This document shows positions 12,201-21,900 of a DNA stretch of 64,000 nt, piece after piece. Origin of the DNA: Campylorhamphus procurvoides (taxonomy: Eukaryota > Chordata > Aves > Passeriformes > Dendrocolaptidae); the NCBI GenBank assembly GCA_013396655.1, contig WBMV01004885.1, forward strand, positions 91,430 through 155,429, written 5' to 3'. Under the pieces are notes generated by a model. That model had not been told where the DNA came from. It saw only the letters and a list, made by a program, of their open reading frames with translations, and did not search any database. Each line of letters begins with the position of its first letter. The first letter of the stretch is position 1. The translations under genes and the position numbers were made by a program.

Positions 12201-15200
12201 ATCAACTGGAAGGTTTAGAAACATAAAAATTTCAAACTACCTATACTTAAACCAGCAAAAGGACAAAGAATGTACTAGAAAACCTGAAGTTTGAGGAGAC
12301 ACAGGGTGGAGGAGGAGGGAAGTGTGTGTATAATACCCACAGAGCAGCAGTTTTTACAACAGAAATAGTCATTTCAAAGTCAGCATGTGCTTCTGATTTA
12401 GTATTGCTTTCTGATACAGCATTATTTGAGCACAACTCTGATTTGCTGTTTCAATGCACACACCTGGCCAGGTCCAATTACTAATCCCTGAACCTGGTTT
12501 CAGTTTTACCCACTCCTCTCTATTCACAGTCACTCCCAAGCTTTCTCCAACAGCATGTGGCTTCAGGGAGCAAATGGAAGGCAGTTTAAGGGAGGTATTT
12601 CCTGCAGACAGAGCTGCACAGAAGTGACTGATGCTGCACTAACATTAGAAGAACTTGTAGGTCAAAGTCTTTGAAATGGTGAATACCATGAACAGCCCTG
12701 GCTGGAGGGCACACGAGAAAACCACACCCAGATAACTACAGCCATTTTAATTTTGCCCAAAATATGAGTATCCTGAGTAGACACAGGACATCTCAAACTC
12801 CCTTTTGAAGGATTTTTCTGCTCAGTGCAGCAGAAATGGGAGATGGCGACAGTACCTAAAGCTAAAGCAAAACTTGAAGTTTGTGCTAGCCTGGTCAGAT
12901 GTGTAATGAGGCATGAGATGTGTCTCCCACAGCAGCACCAGCAAAAATCCTTACTGTGAATAGTTATGGTGACAACTGTTTTTACTGCTAAGACTTATTT
13001 CACTTTGATCCTGAATAATCCTACACCTCCCACATAGCTTATTAGAACTTTCCAACATGTCTTTGTTAAAGCTTAAAAAAACATTCTACTTCAAGTTCTA
13101 GTCCCTCTATGTTCACATCATTTTATTTCTGGTTCTCTTACCTTCCCTTCCAGAGGCTGAGCAGCTGCTCTTCCAGGTGCCAATCCAGAAGAGTTGCATT
13201 TCTCCTTCCTCTTCCTCACTGTGAGTGATCTCCACAGACAGTCCAAGCAGCCCTTTGAAGCACTGTGCTCACAGCTCTCCATCCTGCTCTACACCAGCTT
13301 TTCAAGAACAGACAGAGCTTTGCTCTGTGCTGTCACCACTCTCTGTGTCCAGTGTGCCTTGTTCCTTCTCAGTGTCCAGCACAGTCTCTCTGGAAATCCC
13401 CCAGATGGCCCCACCTGCTGCTGGGTGGGCTGTGCACCTTCCTCAGCTGGTTCCTGTCTGCTCCTCAGGCACAGGTGAAACACATGAGGCCACACCAGGC
13501 CTTGGGGAAGGGGGGCTGCCTGTCCTTTCACAGCTGGTCAGGGTTGGCTGCTCCCCACGGGGGTATCTCAGGAGCTGCAGGTTCTCCAATATGCAGAAAA
13601 AGACCTCAAACACTGCTTTGTAGCCATTTACCTTCAAGAAGGCAATAAATAGCAGTGGTGGCTTGTTTCTGTTTTGTTTAAATATTAATTTCCAGCAGTC
13701 AGAAGGTGGGTACAAAACAACTGAAAAGGCATTTGCTCGTGCCTGTAGATGGGGTGCAGGAACCCTGGTTTACTGTAGGTGGACCAGCATCAGGTCTGGG
13801 GTGGGAAATTTCCCTTCTCTTACAGCCAAGTTCTGAGGCAAACCTGAGCAACTGTTTTCACAGGTATGGGACATGCCTCACAAGGCTCTCTGAAGGAGCC
13901 TTTAGCTGTCTGTTCTGAGTTGTTTATTCATAACTCTTTGATGGAACACACTTTCACATAGGATGAGGTCTTGTATTGTAATGGATGAATAGTGAAAACA
14001 GCAACTCACTGAGACATTTCAATCCAAAAGCTTCTCCTAGAGAAGAGAGCCAGAAAACCACATCAGCTAGGATCTGAGGAACTCTGATGTACTGAGGTAT
14101 TTTTACTGGGAGCTGTTTTTATTTTTCAAGGGTGTGCTATTGTATTGCACAGTCCTCACTTGTGAGAGCACTGCAGAATCGCAGGTCTAACAGTTTGCAA
14201 AGTATCACAACATGGTTTACTCTACAGCAAATGAGTAATAACCATCTCAGTTTCACAGCAGTTTCTATGACGTGTATAACAGCCCCGCTTTCTATTGTTG
14301 TTTCTAATAACTCAATAAAAAGCCCACAGTATGAATAAGAAGCTATATTACAGTGCTCAAGCTCCACCATTCTCACTCCCCAGCCATACTTTACCACTAA
14401 GACTTCTACAACCATAAGTTTATAACCATACTCTGCTTAACTACTGCAATTTCACTGGATGTGATCCCCCCTGTAAGCAAACCTTAACAGTTCTGGAGAG
14501 CTTTGCACAAGACACCTGAATGCCAAAAAGGGATGGCTACCTGGTTTGCCTGACCTTCACTCACTATTCCTCCATCAAAACTGTCACTTTTGGTTGAGCT
14601 GATTCAAAAGGCACCTTCTGCCCCCTTAGGTGAGGAAGAAATTTGGGGGCAGGGGAGGGGGCTGAAAGGAATGCTTGAGAAAACTGTCTTTATCACCAAA
14701 GACTAAGGATTCTTGCTAATTCCTATCCTACCAGCACATTTCTAACCTTTGAGATCTCACCTGCTTGTACTGCTGGCACTTCTCTCAAATGGCTACACTC
14801 ATTAGCTCTTGTGCCAGACTTCTGTTACATAGATCAGGCACTTACACTATTAACAAGTCTTGATATAAGTCTTATATCAATTCTAAGACAAGTGTCTTTT
14901 GTAATAGCTGCCCATTCTCTGTTTCCAGCTGCTCTCGTTCTTCTGCACTCTTGTACAGAGCATTTTAGATGTGAAATAGTTCTGTGACATATCTTGATAC
15001 GGGAACACAGTAGGTGGAACAGGAGGGTTAAATCAGCTCTCTCCTATCTAACCCTCCCTCACAGCCAGGACTTGTCTGAGCTGGGTCAGGGGAAAGACTA
15101 CTGTGAGCTGTTCCAGACCAAAGCCTCGTGCAAGCACCTGATTCTTTCACATGTTATTTTCTTTTGTAAGGAATGGTGCTATGCTGTAGGGACTTTGTCA

Positions 15201-15871
15201 CTGCAGCAGAGCTAGCACCACTCTGCAACGAAGAGGACAAGCAGGTCACAGCCCTTCAAGCTGCTCTTCCAGGTTTAGATGTCTGTGTTGGTGTTGCCTG
15301 AAGGCTCTTTGTAACCCAAAGCCACTAGGAATTCCCTGTGAAAAAGCCAGGCAAATGGGAGTGCAGAGGGCAGTGCAGAGAGGTGCAGGTGGGTGGTGCA
15401 GGTGGGTGCACAGCACAGCACAGCATGGGGCTCGGGCACTGCAGGGACACCAGCAGGACACAGCCAGCCCCAGCTCCCCTGCCCCAGCCACTGCAGGCAT
15501 CTCCAGAGCCAGCACAACCAAACCAAGCCCTCCTTCTTCCACACTACCAACTCCCTAGCAACATCTTCATAATCAATAACTAAAAACTTAGTGCTTTATA
15601 TCGAAGGGATTTTTTAAAAATACTCTTTGTTCTAAAGGTTTTACAATAATTGATTGTTTTACTTTGATGCATGAGAGATCTAGGAATTATCTACTAGAAT
15701 AAAAAGAAAAAAACCCTTTCTGATACATTTCCTTCTATATATAGATAATAGCTTGGACAGAATGCACATAAGGAAAGAGTAAAAGATTCCTGAAGTATTC
15801 AAATGTGTTATTGGTAACTGCTGGATGTTCAGAACTAACAAAGTTTGGATAAATTGTCTTGACTGCAGAGA
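9281..15871. other. Unannotated stretch with one GC-richer block and a small palindrome
   Basis: No gene recognised. A GC-richer block at about 13140-13640 opens three overlapping plus-strand frames of 94-132 codons together with minus-strand frames of 80-90 codons. I recognise no protein in any of them. Another GC-richer, GCAGGTGGGTG-repetitive patch lies at about 15350-15540. The rest is ordinary AT-rich sequence. Confidence 0.6.
14860..14880. repeat. Short perfect palindrome, 10-bp arms
   Basis: TTGATATAAG at 14860-14869 is followed by a single T and then its exact reverse complement at 14871-14880. With a one-base centre it can form a cruciform only with difficulty. No role is implied. 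Confidence 0.8.
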
Positions 15872-15876
15872 ATTGG
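15872..15876 (+). repeat. Left target-site duplication of the LTR (AATTG)
   Basis: The five bases AATTG immediately precede the LTR start and recur at 17587-17591, just after its end. A 4-6 bp duplicated target is the usual mark of retroviral integrase. The exact LTR edge could shift by a base or two because the left boundary reads G-TGTG rather than directly TG. Confidence 0.55.
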
Positions 15877-16028
15877 TGTGTTGGCTTTGTGTGGCAAGGT
15901 TTTGGTGGCAGAGAGGTTGCAGGGGTGGCTTCTGTGAGAAGCTGCTGGAAGCTTCCCCCATCTCCAGTGGAGCCACTGCTGGCCAAGACTGTGCCCATCA
16001 GTGACAGTGGCAGCACTTCTGGGGTAAC

Positions 16029-16037
16029 AGATTTAAG
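16029..16037 (+). promoter_or_regulatory. TATA-like element in the LTR
   Basis: AGATTTAAG lies about 150 bases into the LTR, where related copies carry a TATTTAAG-type box, so it would be the retroviral core promoter. The degenerate sequence suggests a weak or dead promoter. Confidence 0.3.
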
Positions 16038-16209
16038 CAGATGAAGAAAACTACACAAGAATAGACAAAATAGAGTGAGACTGAGGGCAAGAACTCTGCA
16101 GACACCAGGGTCAGTGGAGGAGTAGGAGGAGGTGCTCCAGGTGCTGGAACAGATTTTTCTGCAGGCCTTGGTAAATGAAGACCACGATGAGGCAGCTGTG
16201 TCCCTGCAG

Positions 16210-16285
16210 CCCCTGGAGATGAGAGTGGAGCAGAGATCCACCTGCAGCCCCTGGAGATGAGAGTGGAGCAGAGATCCACCTGCAG
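16210..16285 (+). repeat. Minisatellite, two identical 38-bp units abutting the gap
   Basis: The unit at 16210-16247 begins CCCCTGGAGATGAGAGTGGA and is copied without change at 16248-16285. The second unit ends exactly where the run of N begins. Further units probably continue into the gap. It lies inside the LTR, in a zone where related LTRs carry looser GGAGCAG-type repeats. Confidence 0.85.
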
Positions 16286-16749
16286 NNNNNNNNNNNNNNN
16301 NNNNNNNNNNNNNNNNNNNNNNNNNNNNNNNNNNNNNNNNNNNNNNNNNNNNNNNNNNNNNNNNNNNNNNNNNNNNNNNNNNNNNNNNNNNNNNNNNNNN
16401 NNNNNNNNNNNNNNNNNNNNNNNNNNNNNNNNNNNNNNNNNNNNNNNNNNNNNNNNNNNNNNNNNNNNNNNNNNNNNNNNNNNNNNNNNNNNNNNNNNNN
16501 NNNNNNNNNNNNNNNNNNNNNNNNNNNNNNNNNNNNNNNNNNNNNNNNNNNNNNNNNNNNNNNNNNNNNNNNNNNNNNNNNNNNNNNNNNNNNNNNNNNN
16601 NNNNNNNNNNNNNNNNNNNNNNNNNNNNNNNNNNNNNNNNNNNNNNNNNNNNNNNNNNNNNNNNNNNNNNNNNNNNNNNNNNNNNNNNNNNNNNNNNNNN
16701 NNNNNNNNNNNNNNNNNNNNNNNNNNNNNNNNNNNNNNNNNNNNNNNNN
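16286..16749. other. Assembly gap, 464 N
   Basis: This is a run of 464 undetermined bases inside the LTR, bounded by a 38-bp array on the left and a 44-bp array on the right. The size is not a conventional placeholder such as 100, so it may be an estimated gap length. Any ORF drawn across it is meaningless. Confidence 0.99.
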
Positions 16750-16760
16750 CAGGGCAGCAG

Positions 16761-17156
16761 TTCATGCAGGATGCGCTGTGTGGGAAGGACCCACACTGCA
16801 GCAGTTCATGCAGGATGCCCTCTGTGGGAAGCACTCCCAGGGCAGCAGTTCATGCAGGATGCCCTCTGTGGGAAGCACTCCCAGGGCAGCAGTTCATGCA
16901 GGATGCCCTCTGTGGGAAGCACTCCCAGGGCAGCAGTTCATGCAGGATGCCCTCTGTGGGAAGCACTCCCAGGGCAGCAGTTCATGCAGGATGCCCTCTG
17001 TGGGAAGCACTCCCAGGGCAGCAGTTCATGCAGGATGCCCTCTGTGGGAAGCACTCCCAGGGCAGCAGTTCATGCAGGATGCCCTCTGTGGGAAGCACTC
17101 CCAGGGCAGCAGTTCATGCAGGATGCCCTCTGTGGGAAGGACCCACACTGCAGCAG
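16761..17156 (+). repeat. Minisatellite, nine 44-bp units
   Basis: The unit starts TTCATGCAGGATGCCCTCTG and recurs every 44 bases at 16761, 16805, 16849, 16893, 16937, 16981, 17025, 17069 and 17113, with a degenerate tenth start at 17157. The seven central units (16805-17112) are identical. The first and last differ in the second half, with GGACCCACACTG in place of GCACTCCCAGGG. The outer form resembles the ancestral LTR text, so a variant unit seems to have been amplified recently. The unit has no stop in any plus-strand frame, which explains the 186- and 163-codon ORFs here. They are not genes. Confidence 0.95.
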
Positions 17157-17401
17157 TTCATGCAGGACTGTCCCCTCTGAGAGAGACGCCCCTGCAGGAG
17201 CAGGGAAAGTGTGTGAGGAGTTCTCCCCTGAGGAGGAAGGAGTGGCAGAAACAACATTTGACAAACTGAGCATAACTCCATGGCTGTCCCCTGTGCCACT
17301 GGTGGGGAGGAGGAGGAGAATTCAGAAGTGACATTGAGTCTGGGAAGAAGGAAGGGTGGGGCAAAGGTATTTCAAGATTTGGTGTTACTTCTCTGATTGG
17401 T

Positions 17402-17407
17402 AATAAA
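17402..17407 (+). promoter_or_regulatory. Polyadenylation signal of the LTR
   Basis: AATAAA in the context GGTAATAAATCAC falls at the place expected for the R/U5 side of this LTR family, downstream of the minisatellite. It could still end transcripts on the plus strand. Confidence 0.5.
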
Positions 17408-17586
17408 TCACACTGATTTCACCAAGCTGAGCCTCTTTTGCCTGCAGGAGCAGTTGCTGAGGGGTCTGTCTCTGCCCTGATCCCTCCCCACAAGCCTGTC
17501 CTTCTTTCTCTCCCTGCCCAGCTGAGGAGGGCAGGGACACAGTGGCTTTGGTGGGCACCTGTGCCCAGCCTGGGTCAACCCACCCC

Positions 17587-17591
17587 AATTG
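17587..17591 (+). repeat. Right target-site duplication of the LTR (AATTG)
   Basis: This is a direct repeat of 15872-15876, immediately after the CAACCCACCCC end of the LTR. Confidence 0.55.
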
Positions 17592-18816
17592 CATGCCCTG
17601 AGTTACTGCATTCTGGATGAAGGAAAGGTTAATGCATTGCTGCCATAAATTCATGTAATATAGAAGGCTTACCAGAAGTCAAACCCTTATTTCTGTAATC
17701 CTTTGCCTTAATTCTAAGTCAAGAAAAATAGGAAGCTCTATTTAGAGACACCAGCTGGATGATGATATGCATCCTTCCAGAACACTCATTAAAGAGGGAA
17801 TAAGATTAAGAAAAATAATTAGCTATTGTTTTGTGTGGTCAGAAAATGATTCTCAGATGGTTTGGAATCAAAGATTATTAAGCTTTCTGATAACACATTG
17901 CAAACAGGGGCACGAAATACATACTACTTATCAAATTAATTACCAATATAGCCTTCAACATGTAGCATTAATAATGATTTACTAAATCTTCCTAACCAAA
18001 GTATATTCTCTATTGGTAATTAACACTGGGGGCAAACTCAAATTTTACATGTGTTTTATCTGTGCGTTTTCTAGTCACAGTCTTCTCCCAGCATATTTTT
18101 GGTGTCAGTGTGAGCAAAAAAATGTAGTTTTAGATACTTCAGTAACCCATATGCCCTGAAATAGTTTTGGATCAACCTTTCCATGTGTTGTCCTCCATTT
18201 GCCACCTTAGGGGAGTCCTGAAAGACTTCTAAACTCTCAGCTTTGGGGAACCATACAAACTGCAGTCATGTTTCTATGGTCTTACCTGTGGAACCGAACA
18301 AAAAAAAACCTTTATCTATCTGCTACAGCCATTTTGTATTTCTAACTTGGAGCACTGCAAACCTTCCCTAAGTATCTTCTCCTGTGACAAGCTGCTCAGT
18401 ATTTCAGTCAATACTGGGAGCATTTCATAAATTATTTTTGACTTCTGTGTCTGTTCTCACTTTGCTTCAGGAAACTGTTTAGCAGTGCTGAGCAGATGCT
18501 TATGGTTCTTCTGCAGAACTTCAGTTCCTGGTGTCTGCACAGGAAGGAAGGTTATGTCTGTGTGCTCAGAGCACCTCTGACTCACTGGATTTCATCTTTC
18601 CCCCCTCCGTATAGAAACTGCATCAGGTGATCTCCTCTTTTATCCTGGAGGCTCAGAACGTTCTGTCTCCTGAGGAAAGCCTGTTCTGAATTGCCAGTTT
18701 CCTGCAATGCTACTGAGCATAATGTGTGTTTCTTCAAAAATGGATGAAGAGCTTTTAACAGTATTTTGGTCCCTGCCTAAAAATTGAGAGGAATACTGTC
18801 TTTCTTTTGTTAACAG
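17592..18816. other. Unannotated stretch
   Basis: Ordinary AT-rich sequence in which I recognise no gene, RNA or transposon. It ends in a pyrimidine-rich tract that serves as the possible acceptor of the next feature. Confidence 0.6.
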
Positions 18817-18991
18817 TATTATCTAACATTAACAACAGTGCCTCAGAGCTGGAGAAAATGCAACTGCTGACAGCATTTCTAAAAAATTACAAGCAAAACC
18901 GGAGTTGCTTCTTTGCAATAGAAAGTTGTAATTCTCCAAGTCAACGTGAGGAAATAATCCTAAATGTTGTAGAGCAGTCTTTGCTTGGCAG
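18817..18991 (+). CDS. Candidate internal coding exon, protein unknown
   Basis: A 175-bp segment is preceded by a good pyrimidine tract and acceptor (TCTTTCTTTTGTTAACAG) and followed by CAG/GTATGAG as donor. The frame is open throughout. It encodes about 58 residues including SELEKMQLLTAFLKNYK and REEIILNVVEQSLLG, which read like an amphipathic, soluble helical protein. The start phase is 1 and the end phase is 2. I do not recognise the family. Against it: the length is modest, similar open frames arise by chance, and no neighbouring exon with matching phase was found. The 25727-25979 candidate has the same phases (1 in, 2 out), so it cannot be spliced directly to this one. Confidence 0.42.
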
Positions 18992-21900
18992 GTATGAGTA
19001 CGTGTTCTGAGAGTACTTGAAAAACCAGTTAGCAGTTAAATAGAAACACTCACAAAGGAGCAGGAGTTCTGTCCTTTAACATAGGCAAGCATCTCAAAAA
19101 ACATGACTCCCTACTCGGTTTAGGTCATATTAGGATTAACTGAGGTTTAACAGTTTATTCAAATTGCCTTTGTATTTGCTTTGTTTGGTGCAGAGATGAC
19201 GATCCTGTGTTTGCTTAAATAACATAAAAAAGCACTTTACACATAAGTCTAACCATTATCTCTGTCCTGAATGTGCTCCATCTGCTCCTCTGATTTACAT
19301 CATATAATGGGTGGGCAGTAGGGGTGGCACTCATGAAATAAAGGTTCAGTTGATATGAAGAATCTAAGATTAGAGTCTTACACACTGCTGGGAGAAAACT
19401 GCAGGTGTAATAAGGAAAACAAGGAAAACACTGGAACAAGCAGAGAAAAGGGCACAGTGATCCCTCACAGGACAGACAGACAACTGAACCTTCCTGGAAC
19501 CAAGCTGGAATTGCCAGATTTGGCTGAAAAACGTGAGCAGCATATGGCTACTAAAATTTCCCAGGATGATCTCAACTTAAAAACGAGAACAGTGATTAGA
19601 ACCAGAAACTCAGGTAGACAATAGTAAATATGTGACAACTCTTAGTAAGAGATCTAGCCAAGACACTCTCAAATTTAGAAGTTTGCTGATTAAATATATA
19701 TTGGATTCAAGCAAAATTGCATTCCCCAAACACTGTCTGTGTAATCCCAAATGCCCAGAGCTGCCTGAATATTCAGCTAGCAAAGGGAAAGCCAAAGAGC
19801 AAGTCCCTGCCCCAGAGCAAAGCACCTATATAAACAGGAACACAAAGGAGCACAAGAGAGCCAAGGTGTCCCACCCAGCACAAAGGGCTGGGCTGAGGCT
19901 GGATGAGGCAGGCTCTTCAGCACACAGCAGGTCATCCCCAGACCACAAGCCCATTTATCACACTGCCTTCTAAGCCTACTTACCTTGAAACATCAGCCCT
20001 CTGAAAGGATTTTCTCCATTTATAGATATAGCAAAAGCTCAAGTTCTAAAAATCAGTTTTTAAGAGTGTATTTTTAACTGTGTATTTATTTCTCCTTGAA
20101 TTTTGATTTGAAAAGGTAACTTACCGACTTGACTAAGTGAAAACACTAATCTAAAAAAACCCCTTCAACTTTATGAAACCCTTAAAAAGCCCTTTAAGGA
20201 TTGCTCTTCTTATCAGCCAGCTAACTCCTACTGCTGTGCTTTTAAGCAGTCGGAAAAAGAATAGAATAGCTTTGGAGGGCTAGTTTTTGAGGTTTCTTTT
20301 TACATCTCCAAGCTTCTGCGTTTGAAAAACACTACTTCCAGATGCTGGTATAAAGAAGAGCTACTAAATTCCATAGAGTAAAACTGTGGCAATAAACAGG
20401 TTTGTGCAAAAATATGAAAGGGCCATTTAGAAGTGGACAGAGGAAAGGGGAAGGAGTCTCAGCTACATATTGTGTGAAAATACATGTGTTCTTACACCAG
20501 TATCCATGGTGTCTCAGTGATTTCCAGAGGTGCTGGTGCACTGGATCAATCCCGATGGATTGCTGAACTTACTCCAGTTTATTAGGCCTCTGCATTTGCT
20601 CACACTGAATTCCACAGGGTTTCTAGCAGCCCACTCCTGCCTTCAGCACAGTTCAAACTACACTTCCTAAATCCCACATAGCAACAAGTACCAAAAGGAA
20701 GTTACCTGAAATTTGTCTCCATCACAAAACTTTGCCCTGTAAAAGGACTGCAGCAAGCTGTACACAGCCAGAGCTGGCATGATGAGGTGAGACAGTACAA
20801 GAGTGAAAAGTGTATAAAAGAATTAGAATTTAGCTTAAAAACTTGAACTAGTCAGCTGCCAGCTGGTGTAGAACTGTGGCAGTCCCACAAAGAAGAGTTG
20901 TTATAATATCTGGCCTTAAGGCTGTAGGGTTTATCACAGGAGTGTTGCCTTGTGCTGATGGACATGCATTAAAATGTTATCCCTATGCATATCTAGTTGC
21001 ATGCACTCATTAATTTTATTCTTACTTCCACCTTTCTACCACACTTCAAAAGTCACTTGCTTCCTTAACGATAAATTTTAATGAATTTTGCAACTTGCTG
21101 CTACAGTGAACACGAAGAAAGTGTGAATTTTAAAAGCAAAGTGTTTTACTTTGAGCAGCAGTTTCCTGAACAAAGAAATCACCTTTTTTATTGAGGGTGC
21201 TTTCTTTAACAATTGGCCTTGAGCATGCTTTCTGTACTTTTGCTTAATTGTAGGTTATTTCCTTAAAATTATGAATCCTATTTCATGTGATGGCACATAA
21301 AGCCACCTCCTGTATTTCTCATGGCCCCTGATAAACTTCTTGTTTCTTGCTGAACTTCTGGATATAATACACCAAAGAGCTCTCTGTTTGGACAGGAGAC
21401 ACAGAATATTGCAGTGGAACAGATCAGAAGGGTACTAAGCAAAGCCTTGCTAATGCAATTAGTGGTTCAGCATAACCCTGCTCAAATACATAATCATTAT
21501 AAAACTGTTATTTTTTTATGATTATACAACACTAAGTATACATTAAAGAATTTTTTAAAATTATTTGAGAGGTTTGGTATTCTGAATTCCCATTGACTTT
21601 TCAGTAAGATTTGCCATTCTTAAATGTGAAGATGTTTTGGGAGAGCATCAGCTATAAACTGCACTGTTTTTACTAATTCTGTGACAATAATTAATTATTT
21701 ACTATGTTGCTGTTTAATTTTTTTTCTCAAGTTATTACAAGAATTATGTGGCAAACAGAGGTTATATTACACTTTATGGACACACAATAAAAGACTGGCC
21801 CTGATCTGAGGAGCTTGTAGTGATAAAATCAGTTTTACACAGGGGACACTGAGGTCAAAGCCCAAGTCCATGGCCTTAGCAGCAAATTTTCTTGGTATAT

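Larger units (their letters stand above)
15877..17586 (+). mobile_element. Solo LTR of an avian endogenous retrovirus
   Basis: The plus strand follows the order of a bird ERV LTR that I recognise. The 5' part contains GGCTTTGTGTGGCAAGGTTT and then a block on 'GCTTCTGTGAGAAGCTGCT'. A TATA-like site comes next, then a string of short GCAG/GGAGCAG units, a polyadenylation signal near 17402 and a 3' end with GCTTTGGTGGGCACCTG and GGTCAACCCACC. A five-base direct repeat (AATTG) flanks it. No gag, pol, env, primer-binding site or second LTR lies within reach, so I read it as a solo LTR left by recombination between two LTRs. It spans about 1.7 kb, including a 464-base gap. Two internal tandem arrays are much more regular than elsewhere in the element. 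The family name is uncertain (ERVL- or ERVK-like). It has no coding capacity for viral proteins. Confidence 0.78.

Noticed and set aside
13194..13715. Cluster of overlapping ORFs (94-132 codons) on both strands
   Set aside because: Stop-poor, GC-richer composition opens many frames at once. There is no single frame with splice edges and no recognised text.
15735..17180. Long ORFs of 278-353 codons spanning the gap on both strands
   Set aside because: Most of their length is undetermined bases, and the rest is LTR minisatellite. They are artefacts of translating N as open.
19984..20045. 62-bp minus-strand segment with TTTTTAG acceptor and CAAG/GTAAGT donor
   Set aside because: Too short and isolated, and its frame gives no recognisable text. 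It is mentioned in the stretch description only.
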